From NCBI RefSeq assembly GCF_000204055.1, contig NW_006768795.1, forward strand, positions 662,105 through 726,104: a stretch of 64,000 nt of DNA. The letters are read 5' to 3'. Shown piece by piece: positions 24,319 through 37,500 of this stretch. Source of the DNA: Melampsora larici-populina 98AG31 (taxonomy: Eukaryota > Basidiomycota > Pucciniomycetes > Pucciniales > Melampsoraceae). A program made the position numbers and the translations under genes. The notes under the pieces were generated by a model. That model was not told where the DNA came from and did no database searches. It was given only the letters and a program-made list of their open reading frames with translations. Within the stretch, counting starts at the first letter, position 1; each line of letters begins with the position of its first letter.

Positions 24319-27300
24319 TTATAATTCAACTCCAATGATTGTCCTGGCAGAAACGATTATTCGCCTTAGAAGCCGTGATCCTAGAATAACAAACAAGTTT
24401 GAACGAGGTGTCAGCAGTTGATCAATAAACTTTCGTCCGATATGATGGCTTACTCCAGTATCGAGACCGAATAGAGTTGAGATCTGGGCGATGGTAAGTT
24501 TGGGCAATCCTAGAAGCATATTGCTTTATGAGTTACTTTTCTTGCTTCTGTTTTTCAATGATCCAAACCAAAAGCTTACGTTTTCCGCTGCCTTCACCTA
24601 GAGCGTTGTCAGTGATCATTTGCTTCTTTAATTGAAGTTCTAACATTCGCTGCTCAACAGTGTTGTTGATCATGAGTCGTTTGACATTAACAATTTTTGT
24701 CTGTCCCAACCGATGAACGCGGCTATATGCAAAAAGAGCAGAGAGAAGCGATAAATGATGAGTAAATATGACATAGCAAGTCGAAGAAGAGAACACTTAC
24801 TCAAAAGCTTGAGCCTCAGACGCCGGGGTCCAAGCCAAGTCGAGGTTAATCACACCTAAAATTTGAATGGAGCGTCAGTTGTATTATAATTCACTGACCA
24901 CGCACTGAAAGGAAATAGTCTTACGGTTTCCACGAGTGAGATTCAATCCGACTCCTCCACATTTCAATGACATCAGCATCAAAGGCTTATCTCCCTTTTG
25001 AAATTCATGGACGGCGGCAGTTCCTGATGAGGACAGAGTTTTGATTAATTAAACGATTTCCTGGACGGACACCGGCTGAATATGTACTCACTCGCTTTTG
25101 AGTCCATACTACCTTGATATCGGGCGTATTGGAAGTCATTCTCGTCGAGGTACTGAGCCACAATATCCAGGAACTACAGAATGGACTTCCAGTTAATGGA
25201 TACATTTGTAACAAAGCACAAAATTAAGCTTACGGATGTCCATTGACTGAGTATGACCACTCTATCATCTGGGGCCTCTACCCGAAGACGCTTAAGCTCC
25301 TCCAAAAGATAAACTGTGAGATCAAGTCATGATTGTTAGTTGAAGTGAAAAAACAGGACAATAAAAGATCATAAGAACCTACCCAGTTTGGCAGAGGGTA
25401 TCACCGCATATTGAGGTTTAGCCTTTGCTTTGCCTTTACCCAAGGACACCTCCGGAAGTTCGTCCTCGTCATCGTCTATGACGATGTTTTTACGTTTGGA
25501 GGTCAGGATGACCCCCTCCTCCTCGTCGTCCTTCTCTTCCTCCGGTTCTTCGGGCAAAAAGGCGGTCCGAAGGAAAGTGTCGGTGCGCTTGAAAGGCGCG
25601 CGGCAATTAGGACAGGGTTTGGAAACCTTTTCAGGGTCTTGAACTCGGTCGTTGATGACATTCGCGTGGTCTTCGTGATCCATGATTTGATTGATGCAGC
25701 CCTTACAAAACGTGTGGAGGCACTTCGTGATCCTTGCAGTATGATCAAGTGCATCGCTACATATCTGAAATCGAAGACGTGTGAAAGGAAATTAGAATAG
25801 ACAAACATAACATATAATCAAAATGACTTACCGGACACTCTGGTGCTGTGGCATCCGGGTTTCCCTATGAACAAGAAGTCAGTAATAGGAAGAGCATACA
25901 AGGCAAACAAATCATTCACTTTTTCAACTTGGACCAACTCATCAAGCTCTTCTTGACATTTGCGAACCACGCGGTCAACCCAATCTTGACCCAACGTGTC
26001 AATGGCACGTTTCAATTCTTGCATCGGGTCTTCTCGGTTTGCTACATCGGCGTCATCTCCATCACCTTCTTCGAGACAAAGATCCTGGAGAAGCGGGTCA
26101 GCCTGGAGAGAAAGAGAAGATGATATCTGGATACATGTGCTTACTGGGTGTCCACAAGCTTGACGTAAGCGAAGCAGCATTACAAAGATATGCGACAAGT
26201 TCTACGTTAGATGGTATACATGTCAGTGAAAGTGACGACGAATATGCTAAGCGACTTTTTGCACTCGCCTTCAAAACCGTTCCAGCGCGGAGAAACTTAT
26301 TGAATTTAGCTTGCATATGTTTCTCGATGCAGTCGTAGACTTCACGCTCTTCAATGGACATGTCTAACATCACGGCTTCGATGACCTTTTCGGGCAGTAT
26401 GATCAGGGGTTGCCCGTCAAGTTTCGTGGTCTTTTGTCGACGGAGTGTAAACGTTTTTATAATAGTCTGAGCACGCTGACCAGCTAAGTTGGGCCGTTTT
26501 TTCTCCCAATGTGTGATACGTTGTCGAAACTCGCGCAGGTCATTGTATGGTCTGATTTTCAAAAAACGGAGCTGAGGATAGATATCCATCAAACAGTTGA
26601 AAATGGGAGTACCGCTCAAGGACCATCGATAAATGGACTTGAGGGCGCATACGGCTCGACTAAGTTTCGACTTTGGGTTCCGAATGTTTTGTGCTTCATC
26701 AATCACGACCCGGTACCAGTCGATTTCAAGAAGAGGACCGGTTATGAGCTTCCGCGGAGTTTGAGAACTATCTGCCAATTCCTTTAGCGCTGCTTCATCA
26801 TCTGGCCATTGTCCAGTAATCTGACCAGGAGTAGTAATGATGACGTCGTATTTTTGTATGCTGTGCTTCGATGGGCGCTCATACTGACCGTGGTAGAGAA
26901 GAATTTTGTAATCAATGCTGCATTTTTCTTCTATCTCAGCTTTCCACTGGGTGATCAGCGCGAGAGGCGCAATGATGAGGGTGGTGCGTCGGTGTTTGTC
27001 AGAGGGAAGATTAGCAGCCATCGTCGCAATCACTTCGACAGTTTTACCTACATAGGGGACCCAACTTAGCACGACCAAGGACGTAAGTAGTTTGCTTTGA
27101 CGATCTCACCTAGACCCATCTCATCAGCCAGCATCCCGCCGCGATGAGAACCTTTTTCCTCTTTCACCATCCACGATACACCGATAATTTGATGTCTAAG
27201 GTACATACGAGAGTCAGAATAATGGAAATCATACCAGAAAGAGATCCTGAAACACTCACGGCATCAACTGACATGTCATCCCCGCGATGTACGCCTCGCC

Positions 27301-29393
27301 AGTTTCTGGCATTCCGAGATCCTTCCTGGCTTGAGCTACAGTTGCATTGTGCTCAAAGTCGAGGTTCATGATAGCCTTCTTGTAAAATTCATCACGTTGA
27401 GCATCAGTCATAGCGTTAAGCTCGGGGTTTTGAAAGAGGGGATTCGGCAAGTCTGCGTCATCCAAGTCGATCGGAGCGCGTTCGTCCTCAGGGCTAGAAT
27501 CGCGCATGAGGTGAGAAGCCGCGCCGCGAGGAGATGCGACAAGCTGCGAATTTACGCCAGTGATCGGGGCACGAGGAGGAAGGACCGGCTTCATAGGTGT
27601 TGGAGCGTTATGATCGACATAGAAAGGTGACTGAGCGTTCGAGGTGCTTGCGTATGGTGTAGGCGTGTTATTTTGCATGCTTGGCTTGATGTCCCAGCCG
27701 CAAACACCCGGCTTGACGTCTGGCTTGACGTCTGAACTGTACACGCTTGGCTTAACATCTGACGATGGCCCCGATGACCAAAACGAGTCACCAGACGGCA
27801 ACTCTTTCAATTCTAAAGATCGCCAAAATAAAGTATGGATCAGGATCACAAAAAATACATAATTCTGAGGATGTATACACATGAAAATCAGATAGCATCT
27901 TACGTTTTTCCAAACTGTACTTGAGCTTGAGCTTCTCTGTCGTCTGTTGTCGAACTTCTTTGACACGAAGAAAATTCTTGGTATCCATGGCACCCTTAAG
28001 ACATGTCGAAAGATATTCGAGAGCAAGAACGGTTTCCTGCAATTCGCGTTGCAGTTGATTACGGTCGACCCTTGGGGGTTGCGCGATGCGAATCGGGGGC
28101 GAGATAGTCGCTCTTTGAAGAGCGGCGGTGATTGGCTTGACATCACGGGAGGAGGCAGGTGTTCTCGAATCGCTCGTTCTGAGCCGAGCCATGGAACTTT
28201 TGAGGGGGACGCGGCTTTCACCGTCGAGGCAAATGACATGATCATCTTCATCGGAAACAACCTGTGTTGAAGAGGTGATATCAGGCTTTTCATCTTGCAC
28301 TGCGATTTCGCTGTCAGAGGAGTCGATTACAATGGGCGATCTCTCCATTTTAGGTTTCTTGCTAGTAGGAGTACGCTACATAGGGTACAGAGTCACAGAA
28401 CAGATATCAGCTTTGGCCATTCAATGTAGGGGACCAAAAAACTTACATAGTTTTCCGATATCTGTCGCTTTGGCGTAGGGGCTTTCGAAGTAGATGTCTG
28501 CGATGTAAAAGGGTAACGGGAGGTTATTTTGATCAGTGGATTTAGGAGAAAAATGTGAGGCCCGAGATGAAACGTTGAGCTTACAAATAACAACTTCTTC
28601 TGAACGAGGCCAGCTTTTGACTTGCTCGGAGATGACCCCGTAGGATTGACATTAGGTGTCCTTTCCTTTGTTTTGGAAGATCAAAGAACAAGACAAAGGA
28701 AGATCTCATATTAGGAACAATGGGATCGTATATCGCAAGTGGAAAAGGGGACTCACATGAGCCTTACGTACTCTCGCATCGCGAAGAGAACGGTGGATGC
28801 TACTGTCCTACAAATCTCAAACAAGGGGATTAAGCGAAAGGACTTGGCCTGAGACCAGAACAAGGGCAAAACACTCACGCGAATGTGGGATTGGAATGCG
28901 GACAAGCCACCGATACCCTCAGATCTTCCTCCATCAGCGACCGACTCACGCGGGTACAAACTAATTTGAACGTGACCGCAACCGGGTTCATGACAATCGA
29001 CCTCTCCATCTGAATTAACAGATCATTTCAGTTTAGGTCCGAGATATGTACAAGTTGTGTTGTGAAAAGCGAAAAAGGAAAAAGGTGCGTTGCTCACATT
29101 GTCCTTGACCTGCAAACGGTCGCAAGCGGAATAAATAATCATGGGGAAAGATTTCACAATGTTGGCGCAATTGGTTCAAATAGGCTTTAGGGATCTAATC
29201 AAATAAAACACCAGAGATCGAGTGAGATGAATGTTTGGGTAGTTCCGGTTCGATAAGAACGTAGCAACTTGAGATATATTAGGTAAGACTCAAGGTTGAC
29301 TTGACATACATTACGTAGAGGGGCCAGAAGTTGAGCGCAAGCGAAGCCCTCAATCTCTTCGTCAGAGTACTTTGGGTTGGGAATAGGGTTCAT
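24319..29393 (-). CDS. SNF2-family DNA-dependent ATPase with inserted RING finger (Rad5/Rad16/Uls1-like)
   Basis: A nuclear DNA translocase and probable ubiquitin/SUMO-pathway ligase of the Rad5/Rad16 group. Twenty exons can be joined in phase (first 29393-29310, second 29194-29098, last 24509-24319) to about 1,229 residues. Motif I GGMLADEMGLGKT ends near 538; the DEAH-box position reads DEAQ (652-655); motif III is SGTPI; the C-terminal lobe has GGVGLNLTRGNR and RVHRLGQTK. Between lobes is a C3HC4 RING: Cys885, 888, 901, His903, Cys906, 909, 937, 940. The N-terminus has a small Cys/His cluster (CHEPGCGHV) and a Ser/Pro-rich region. The intron after residue 795 has a GC donor (26268-26267). 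The final exon may instead splice at GTAAGC in it, so the extreme C-terminus is uncertain. Confidence 0.9.
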
Positions 29394-30519
29394 GTTGTGG
29401 TAGATACAGGTTTATATCTGTTTAGGATTCAAGTCATCAGCAAAACGATCAAGCCAAAGTTTATGCACAAGGTGCAGGAATACGAACGTTTTGTATAACA
29501 ATGGTTTGAATTGAATGATATCACGATCTCGATATTTGTGGTGATGATGGATTGTGGAGTTAAGTCTTAGAAAGATGGTACAGAATGGAAGTAAAGGGGA
29601 GAAGAACAAGATTAAAAGTGCTCTCGAATTGAAATGGTCTAATTGAGATCCGGAAAAGGTAAATTATTTGTAAATGGGGTCCGAATGAAGACAGAAGTCT
29701 AAGACGCGTCGCGATGCGTGGTCGTTTTTGATCTTTTTTCATCCAGGGTCCAAGACAGTATGTAATGGCCCAGCTTGTATAAATGAAAAGTATTTCCTAG
29801 GCTTTTGTATTCAGAAAGACTCAAATGAAAAGTTGATTCCTCAAAACAATGATAACGAAATAACGAAGTGTTTCGATAGAGAAGAAAAAGAGAAACAAAA
29901 GAACCATGGTATGATAACGACATCTTATACTAAATAATAATGATGAAATGAATTATGACATCATAAGCAAAGAACCGTCTTCGTAATCATCTTATGTAAT
30001 CTCGTCTCTCCAACTACAAATGTGCATAACAACGACCTAAGATCATGATTCATTACAAAGAAACATGGATAAGGGAACTCACGATAGACTTGAGAGGAAT
30101 TGCTTTAAGAATCATATCACACGGGTATGGGCGAAAAACCCAAGGCATAATGCCTAGGGGAAATAATTTCTCCATGATGATAACGACACCCTACGGGGTG
30201 GTAGCGGAACAAATGAAAAAATCACAAAATAAAACCCATGCTTAAAAGATAAAGGTAAAAAACTACTCAAGGAACTATCTTAAAAAATATAAAAGGCCAA
30301 GCTTAGCTAAAAGGAACTAACTTCAAAATATAAAAACCAAACTCAAATTTTTGAAATAAAGAAACAAACGCTGATGAAACAACAAATTCAATATTGTAAG
30401 TCTCTTCTCTGTTTTTTTCTTTTTGTAAAAAAAATAAATAAGAAGGAAGATAAAACTCAATATCAAATAACACCACTAGGGAAAAGAGGTGGGAGGGATG
30501 CTAAAATACAAGATATATA
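29394..30519. other. upstream region of the SNF2 gene
   Basis: Holds the SNF2 gene promoter, then AT-rich sequence up to the next MITE. No gene seen. Confidence 0.5.
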
Positions 30520-31716
30520 GGGTATACAAAGTTGTTCTGGAAATTTCCAGAAGGCTTTTTCCAGAACGCCAGAAGTTTTTTTTTTGGTGTGTTCTGGCGT
30601 TCTGGTGTTCTGCAACTTTGAATGCCCCACACTCCAGAATTCCAGAAGCCTGAGTACACTACCGCTGGCACTCCCCTCATCCCCTCAGAAACCAAATCTT
30701 GTCTCTCTCTCATCTCAGCACTTCCGTTCTCACATCTCAATTCTGCTCTACATGCCATTCCTCCCGCAATAGCTCAAAAAACCGACTATAATCACTTTAA
30801 TGTCTCCACCAATTTAGGCTTAAGATCGAACTCAAAAGATTCTGTAAGATATATACACTTGAAATACATTTTGGTTTGAAGGAGGTCTTGTTCCTTTTTG
30901 ATGAGATGAATGAAAAAACAAAACATGCATCTCTCAAAGAGACTCCTGCCGGGTGTATATCTAAAAATCCATTTGCATAGTCAGATTTTTCTATCAGACT
31001 TTCATGGAAACAAGCTCTGAATTTGTTCGCTCATTAGAAACAAACACAGACTGGCGATCGATTTCAAAAGAACAAAAGAAATCAAGATAACATTCTTTTT
31101 CATTCGGAAAAGTTTGAGACACAACGATATAGGTAAGACAACAATAATCGAGTTGATGACACATCTTGATTATTTTTGAGAAACCTTTGAAACTCAACAA
31201 CGAGTACAAAGTGAGACTTGAAGAATGTTGAAACTTGACAAAAAGTACAAATTGAGACTATTCTCAATACGATTATGAAATGAATCCGCTTAGATCGACT
31301 GTTGTGCTTGAAAACCTAGAGAAAATGGATGAAAATCATAAGCATAAAAGCACCCCTGTGTATCAATTGAATTGCAGTGAGAGCTTTGTCTCGGTGTATC
31401 GATCGATTCACGGCGAATGAGCATTTAAGAGTTTAGAACGAGCGTGATTCGAAGCCGATCTTGATATCTGGAATGGGTTGCATACAGAAGTTTGGTGATC
31501 TGGAGTTCAATTTGAAAGTCGACCGGAAGGCCTGAAGTGCAGATGGGTAAATTCCTAAAGTCGATGTTGTGATAACTTGATCTTCTTCGGTGGGCTCGAG
31601 GTGGGGTGGTGGCATGATGAGTTGTTGTGTTTTCCAGAACGCCAGGACGCTGCCAGAAGGGTTCTGGCGTTCTGGAAATAACCTTCTGGAAATTGCCAGA
31701 ATAACTTTGTATACCC
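30520..31716. mobile_element. MITE with GGGTATAC ends, long form (1,197 bases)
   Basis: Inverted ends of about 55 bases start GGGTATACAAAGTT(G/A)TTCTGG and continue through AATTTCCAGAAGG and CCAGAACGCCAGAA. TA flanks both sides (30518-30519, 31717-31718), as expected for Tc1/mariner-type insertion, though AT-rich context weakens this. The interior has no transposase. A shorter relative lies just downstream. Confidence 0.65.
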
Positions 31717-31827
31717 TAATAGAAGTGGATGATAATAGAAAGGAAAAGAGTTTTTTGACAAAAGTGAACTTGATGGGAAAATTTGGAATGGTGCTAAACA
31801 ACTGGTAAATAACTATGACATCATTTC

Positions 31828-32023
31828 AGATATACAAAATATGGGTCTGGAAATTTCCAGAAGGGTTTTCCCAGAACACCAGGAGTTTTTTTGGGTTTAT
31901 TCGGATGTTATGGTGTTCTGAAGCTTTGAATAACCAACACTGTGTGTTTTCCAGAACACCAGGAGGCTTCTGGTGTTCTGGAAAAAGTTGTCTTGAAATT
32001 TCCAGAAGAATATTTGTATACCC
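31828..32023. mobile_element. MITE with GGGTATAC ends, short form (about 196 bases)
   Basis: Right end matches the long form (GTATACCC, inverted); left end is degraded (AGATATACAAAATATGGG). Shared inner motifs are GGAAATTTCCAGAAG, CCAGAACACCAGGAG and GTGTTCTG...CTTTGAAT, so both derive from one family. Target duplication is not resolved. Confidence 0.6.
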
Positions 32024-35000
32024 TGATTGCTGTCAACCATGGATAAACTGTAAAGTTGTGGCATACAAAGTAGGAACCTGGAATCAAATCCGGTTTTTTT
32101 TCAGTTTTTTTTTGGCTGTAGAATCAGTTTTGCTGTTGGGTGATCAGAATACCAACCTGTATCTACTTTTTGTATTTGACTCAATTTTTCAAAATGGCCA
32201 TCCAGACTGTCTTCAATTGCTCTCTTTTATACAACTATCAAAGATTATTAGGGGTTGGGCAAAAAACCAACCAACCAGTTTCTGAAGTCCATTGATTGGT
32301 GATTTAGTTTTTTAGGAATGCTCAGGAACAATTACTAAAACAGTATCAAAGCCGACAAAAAAAACTTGTTGTTTGCTTTGCTTTGCAACAGAATCACCAA
32401 AAGTAGACTGATTGGCAGTGTTCTTCATGATTTTAAAGCTCAAACAATTCAAAGACAAACAGCAGTTTGCGCCACTCAAGCCACACAAACAAGAGCTTTC
32501 CACCTTTCACAAAGCTATCCCAGGTACCACCTAGGCTCTTTCAGAGCTCAGCTCAGTTGAAAAGGCCTGTCTTCAGACCCAAACACTGACTTTGGGTAAC
32601 TTGGCAGAGCGGCAGATCCGTGAAACCTGCACACAGTTGTTTCCAGCCATCTTCAACCCACTTCGACTCACTTCTCAAAGGCGCGAAACTGGTTGGTCAA
32701 TTTTTTGCCTGACCCCTATTACAATTAATAGAAAAGGACATCAAATAAAAGTCTTGATCAATTCAAAGACTGATTAAATAACAAATGTAAGGAAATAAGA
32801 GACTTGAAAGCAAAGAAACTTGAGAGAAAACCTGTTGTAGATACAAAACTACGTGGAATTGATGAAATATTGAGGATACCAGAGCAAAGCAGTGAGCATT
32901 GAACAGGGTGATATAAAAAGGGTGTGTGGTGAAGCCCAGATGCAGGAAGGAAATCAAACAGTGATCAATTGAGGAGGGGGGCATTGACTCACATCAAGAT
33001 ATTGGCTCAAGATACAGCCAAAAGGCTGTATCTCAATATGCACAATTATCTCAATTTTGTCAATCAGATACTGACATCAGAAATTTGAACCCAACACCAA
33101 TTGGATTTTGAATATCTGGTCAAGTTTGGATCAAGATATAATGTGGCCACATGTAACTTTTTTGGTGTTGATTTTTGCCTCATCCTATCTTGTTGCGGTG
33201 TCCAAACGGGCCCTACATTTGGTTTCTAGAGATGAGCTTTATAATTGAATAAAGGTTGTTTGGGTGCATTTCTGAAATGACATGAATCAGCTTTCATCAG
33301 AGATTTTTTAGATAATTTTGGATCTGAGTTTAATCAATGGTATTGATTTGGAGAATTAAAAATGGGTCAGACATTTAAGGGTTAAAAGAATTATTCATGA
33401 CAAACCTTGATAGTTTATGTAGTGTAATACTAGAAGCTGAAAATAGAGAGAATTTTCAGAAGGAAAAGAAAGAGAACTGATGGTGATCATGATGAAGTGA
33501 GTAATTTGGTCTTATATTTCCGTAATGGTACCAGACTGGGACTGAGGTGTGTGATTGTTGCATATGATATGAAGAAGAAATTAGCAAGGAATCAATCATT
33601 GAAAGTGAAGAGGGAGTCAAAAAAGGGTCAACAATTGGAAAACACTTGGGACTCAAAACTTTCTTCTCATGAATCACTCTTTGCAGTCTTCACCAGTGAG
33701 ACTGGCTGGAAGAGGAAAGCATCTTCATTGAAGCAAATCATAATTTTTCTCCGCAATTTGTAATGATTTTGACACCTCATCAGCTAAGTCCTTGGGAAAG
33801 CAAGGAGTGTAAGTATAACCACAGAGGTGTACTCACAAGTGAATCTTTTGTGGTTGCTGTTGACAAATTGCCTTTAAGGTCTCATTTCATTGACCTCCTT
33901 GTTGTTTCCTCATCTTTTATTTTTACCTCTCAAAATTCAATTTTATCATGATGTATGAAGCTGTTTGGAAAAAAGGACAATCATATCTTGTCTTTGAGTC
34001 GATTTTACCATTGTGAAGTGGTGTGATGAATGGTGTAGAACTTATAACCCTTGTTGGGTTATAGATACATAGATGATGATGAAAAATGGGGAAAACAATC
34101 CCAAAATCATCCATGAGTATATATGTCAATGTGTTACAACTCTTACACTGGTCAATAGCCTCAAAAACCAACCAATTTTGACCAAAAACCCTAAAGGCCA
34201 TGTAATGACACAATGTAATGACTTTGTTGCTAATAGATGATATGATTTACACAGCCAAAGTGATCACTGATGTAATTAGATGTTACATAGCGCTTCTTAT
34301 GATGACTACAGGTGATTTTTTTCCTTTCCTTGTAATCTGGCTGAAACCCTATTTTTGTGATTACGGGTTTTTTCAGATGATGTCCAATTCTTGACAATTA
34401 CTAAAGTGAATCTTATAGAGCTTGTGATGATGATTAATAATTGACTCCATATTAAGTACTTCTGCTGACTAATGGATGAGTTATAGAGCTGTGAAGTTAA
34501 GGTTTTTGTATGTAAATGTTGTTACATGTATGCATGTAGGTGTAAAATTCGAAGTTCACACCAATTTCTTATTCCTGTTATATCTTTCTTCACGCACCTC
34601 CTTTGATAATGGTTTAAAGTTTGTACATTATGTAATCTGTGCCTCTCCGTTGAACGATCCATCTACCATCCATTACTGACACCATTTCACATATGTAATA
34701 AGCTGAAAACCTGCATTTTTGACAAAATTCACACCTTTTCCCTTATTTCCACTGCTATTACTGATAATCTCTTGCTCCTGTAATGCTTCATCATCATCTA
34801 TAGCCCAAAATCCTGGCAAATCCTCTTGGCAACCTTTAATATTACTAATACCCTCATTACATATTCAAACTACCTGTAAACCCTTCTTTACCAACTTCAA
34901 AAAAGTACTGTTTTCTTAATAACCTCTATTCCTCCTTATCAACCATCAAGGTTAAAATTGTTACTGTATAATATGATGCCGTTCTTCTATATTCTGAGCT

Positions 35001-36523
35001 CACAATACCCATAAACCAATCATTGATTCCCTAAAAACCATTTCCCAGCACGTATACCTATATTTTTGAGTTTTTCTTATGTTTTTTCTTTCTTTTCTTT
35101 TTGTGATTCGTTTGTCAATAATTGATGTTGATCTTAATAAGTTGTTTGAAATAAGATGACCTAATCAGGATATATTGTGCAATATATAAGCCTTAAAGAG
35201 CTTCTGATGATCAAATTCCACCTACTTGAGTTTTCCTTTACACTAAAACTGTGAGGGTAGGTGCTCTCAAAAAGGACTCTAAGCTCACTAGTTGGATAAA
35301 GGGTAAGGTGAGGATAGTTACTTTTCTCTTTTTATTTCAAATATGTAGTAGCTACACTCAGAAATAAAGAGAGACAGTAATAAGAAATATAAAGACTAGC
35401 AGTCTGCTGGGATAAATCCTGGCAGACTACAGCTAGATGACTCCTTAAAAGGGGATTTGATGTGTAATTATTTGATATAATAATTGGATGGAAGCTGGAT
35501 CCAAGGCTTCCCTTCAACCTCCTAATGTAGCAAGGTGAAGAGTGATATAAAGGTCACTACTCTGGTTGTTCTTAAAGTCACCAACTTGGGGTTATTCTTA
35601 CGGTCACCAACCTGAGTTCTTCTTAAGGTCACTAGCCTGGGGTTGTTCTTAAAGTCACCAACTTTGATAGATCTACTTACGGGAAGTAGAGGATCCAGAA
35701 GGAAGGAGTACAACTAACTTCTAGTCAGGGAACTCTTTAAAGTAAAGAAGTGAATCACTAGTCTTATGTTTATAAGACTCTTGATTATATACTTCTATAT
35801 AACTTTAAAGTGGATCTTCAAACGTATGGTGTAGTAAAAGCTTGGGGGGAATTCTCTGAAGGCTGAGAGAGGAGGGGTTTATGTACCCTCCTCTCTAAAC
35901 CTAACTGTGGTGATATTTGTCATTATCACTACATTGGTTCAGGGTTGATCATTACTATATGTTAATGATTATTACTAGCAATGCTTGATTACATATACAT
36001 GTTATGTGTAATATGTAATATAAGCATTATAACTCTTGACACTGAGTTATGAGGTGTAATTGGTGTTTTATTACATATTACATGTTGTTTTAAGTGGACA
36101 TGTATATGTAATAAGTGTTTTGGTACATTGTATTACATTTTACATATAGTCTAAACCCAGTATGTACATGTAATTTATTTTATACATAATATTTTTAATT
36201 TTACAGCTATTTTGTTATATGTTGGATATTGTGAAAAAAAAAGAAAGTTTTTTGCTACCCTAGAAAAGATTAAACCTCAAAATTCACCACTGAAAACAAA
36301 AAAATACAGTGTTTGCTGTGTTAAATCCGGTTAAAAACAGGAGCTGTAACTTTTTCCATTTTTTCTCAAGGTCCAACAGAAAACAAAATAGCTATACAGT
36401 CCCCTCCAACTGGTTTACGTAATTACTCAAGTTCTGCAGCGGTACCAGGGCTTTTGCTATAGGCAGAAATGTTGTCACACTACTGTTGACTGTCTCATCA
36501 TACACTCCTCAATCTTTCCAAGC
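32024..36523. other. 4.5-kb AT-rich gene-free region
   Basis: No gene is supported. It contains a possible lone transposon end at about 33199-33212 (CCAAACGGGCCC), a minisatellite at 35551 and a stretch dense in ATGTAAT/TTACAT words (35960-36190). The rest shows only short random frames. Confidence 0.5.
35551..35664. repeat. minisatellite, unit about 25 bases
   Basis: About four and a half imperfect copies of AAGTCACCAACTTGGGGTT followed by (A/G)TTCTT. The period is 24-27 bases. It is not a CRISPR array: there are no distinct spacers. Confidence 0.75.
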
Positions 36524-37500
36524 ATGAAGATTCATACATTGACCGATTCTGACAGAGGAAGAATCATTGGAATGCACGAGGCTGGGGCTACAGCAACAAA
36601 GATAGCTACACATGTTGGTCACCCCAGAACAACTGTTTATACAGTCATTTTGGCATTCAAAAAGCATCACAAATTATCAGCATTGAAAGCTCCTGGACAA
36701 AAGCCAAAATTTTCCAAAGACAATATTGAAGAACTTAAACAGATACTTGAACGAGATCAATGAGCTCCTCTCTGCCAAATCATGAATCAATTGACAATCA
36801 AAGCCAGCATAACCACAGTCCGGAAGGAGATACATAAACTTGGCTTTCTCGTATTGCACAACACAAGCCTTTTCTGAACAAGAAACAGATGAACAAATGG
36901 CTCGATTTTGCTAAGATTCATCAAGACTGGACTGTTGAGGATTGGAAGAAAGTCATTTGGACAGATGAATCTTCCTTTGAGATAGGCAAGAATTTCCGAC
37001 AGATCCGAGTTTGGCAACAAGTTGCGGAAGAATACAACAGTCAATGTCTAGCTCCAACTTTCCAAAGTGGAAGGACATCAGTCATGATCTGGGGGGCATT
37101 TGTGGGATCTTGGAAGCTTAATATGGTAGTAATGGAGCCAAAGAAATGCACTGGTCCCAACTTTGTGGAACAGGTTTGCACACAAAGCTTACAAAACTTC
37201 CTCGACTCTTACCCCAATGCCGAACATCTTGTATTGATGGAAGATGGTGCCCCGGTCCATCGATGCTTAGTCTCAAAAGCCTGGAGGATTGATCATTCAA
37301 TTCATAAGCACAAATGGCCAGCAAACAACCCAGATCTCAATCCAATCAAAAATGAATGGGCTCTGATGAAAGACGCTGTATCTACCAAACATACAATAAC
37401 AAATATTGATCAAATGAAGAAGGCATTACAATCTGAATGGGACAAAATTCCAGAAAGCAAGCTTAATGAGCTTGTAGCTTCGATGCCAGATCACATTTGA
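36524..37500 (+). pseudogene. Tc1/mariner-like transposase relic
   Basis: DDE transposase of the Tc1 type, inactive as it stands. The first segment, 36524-36763, has a helix-turn-helix (GRIIGMHEAGATATKIA...PRTTVYTV) and ends at an in-frame TGA (36761-36763). Frame continues as APLCQIMNQLTIKASITTVRK, then shifts near 36845 into the catalytic part at 36889-37500. That part still shows all three catalytic positions: Asp in WTDESSF, Asp in MEDGAPVH, and Glu in NNPDLNPIKNEW. So one nonsense codon and one frameshift disable it. No paired terminal repeats were found within about 350 bases on either side, so the element's ends are lost or diverged. Confidence 0.85.

Noticed and set aside
35551..35664. 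CRISPR-like spacing of repeats
   Set aside because: Copies are contiguous and imperfect with no unique spacers; the host is eukaryotic.
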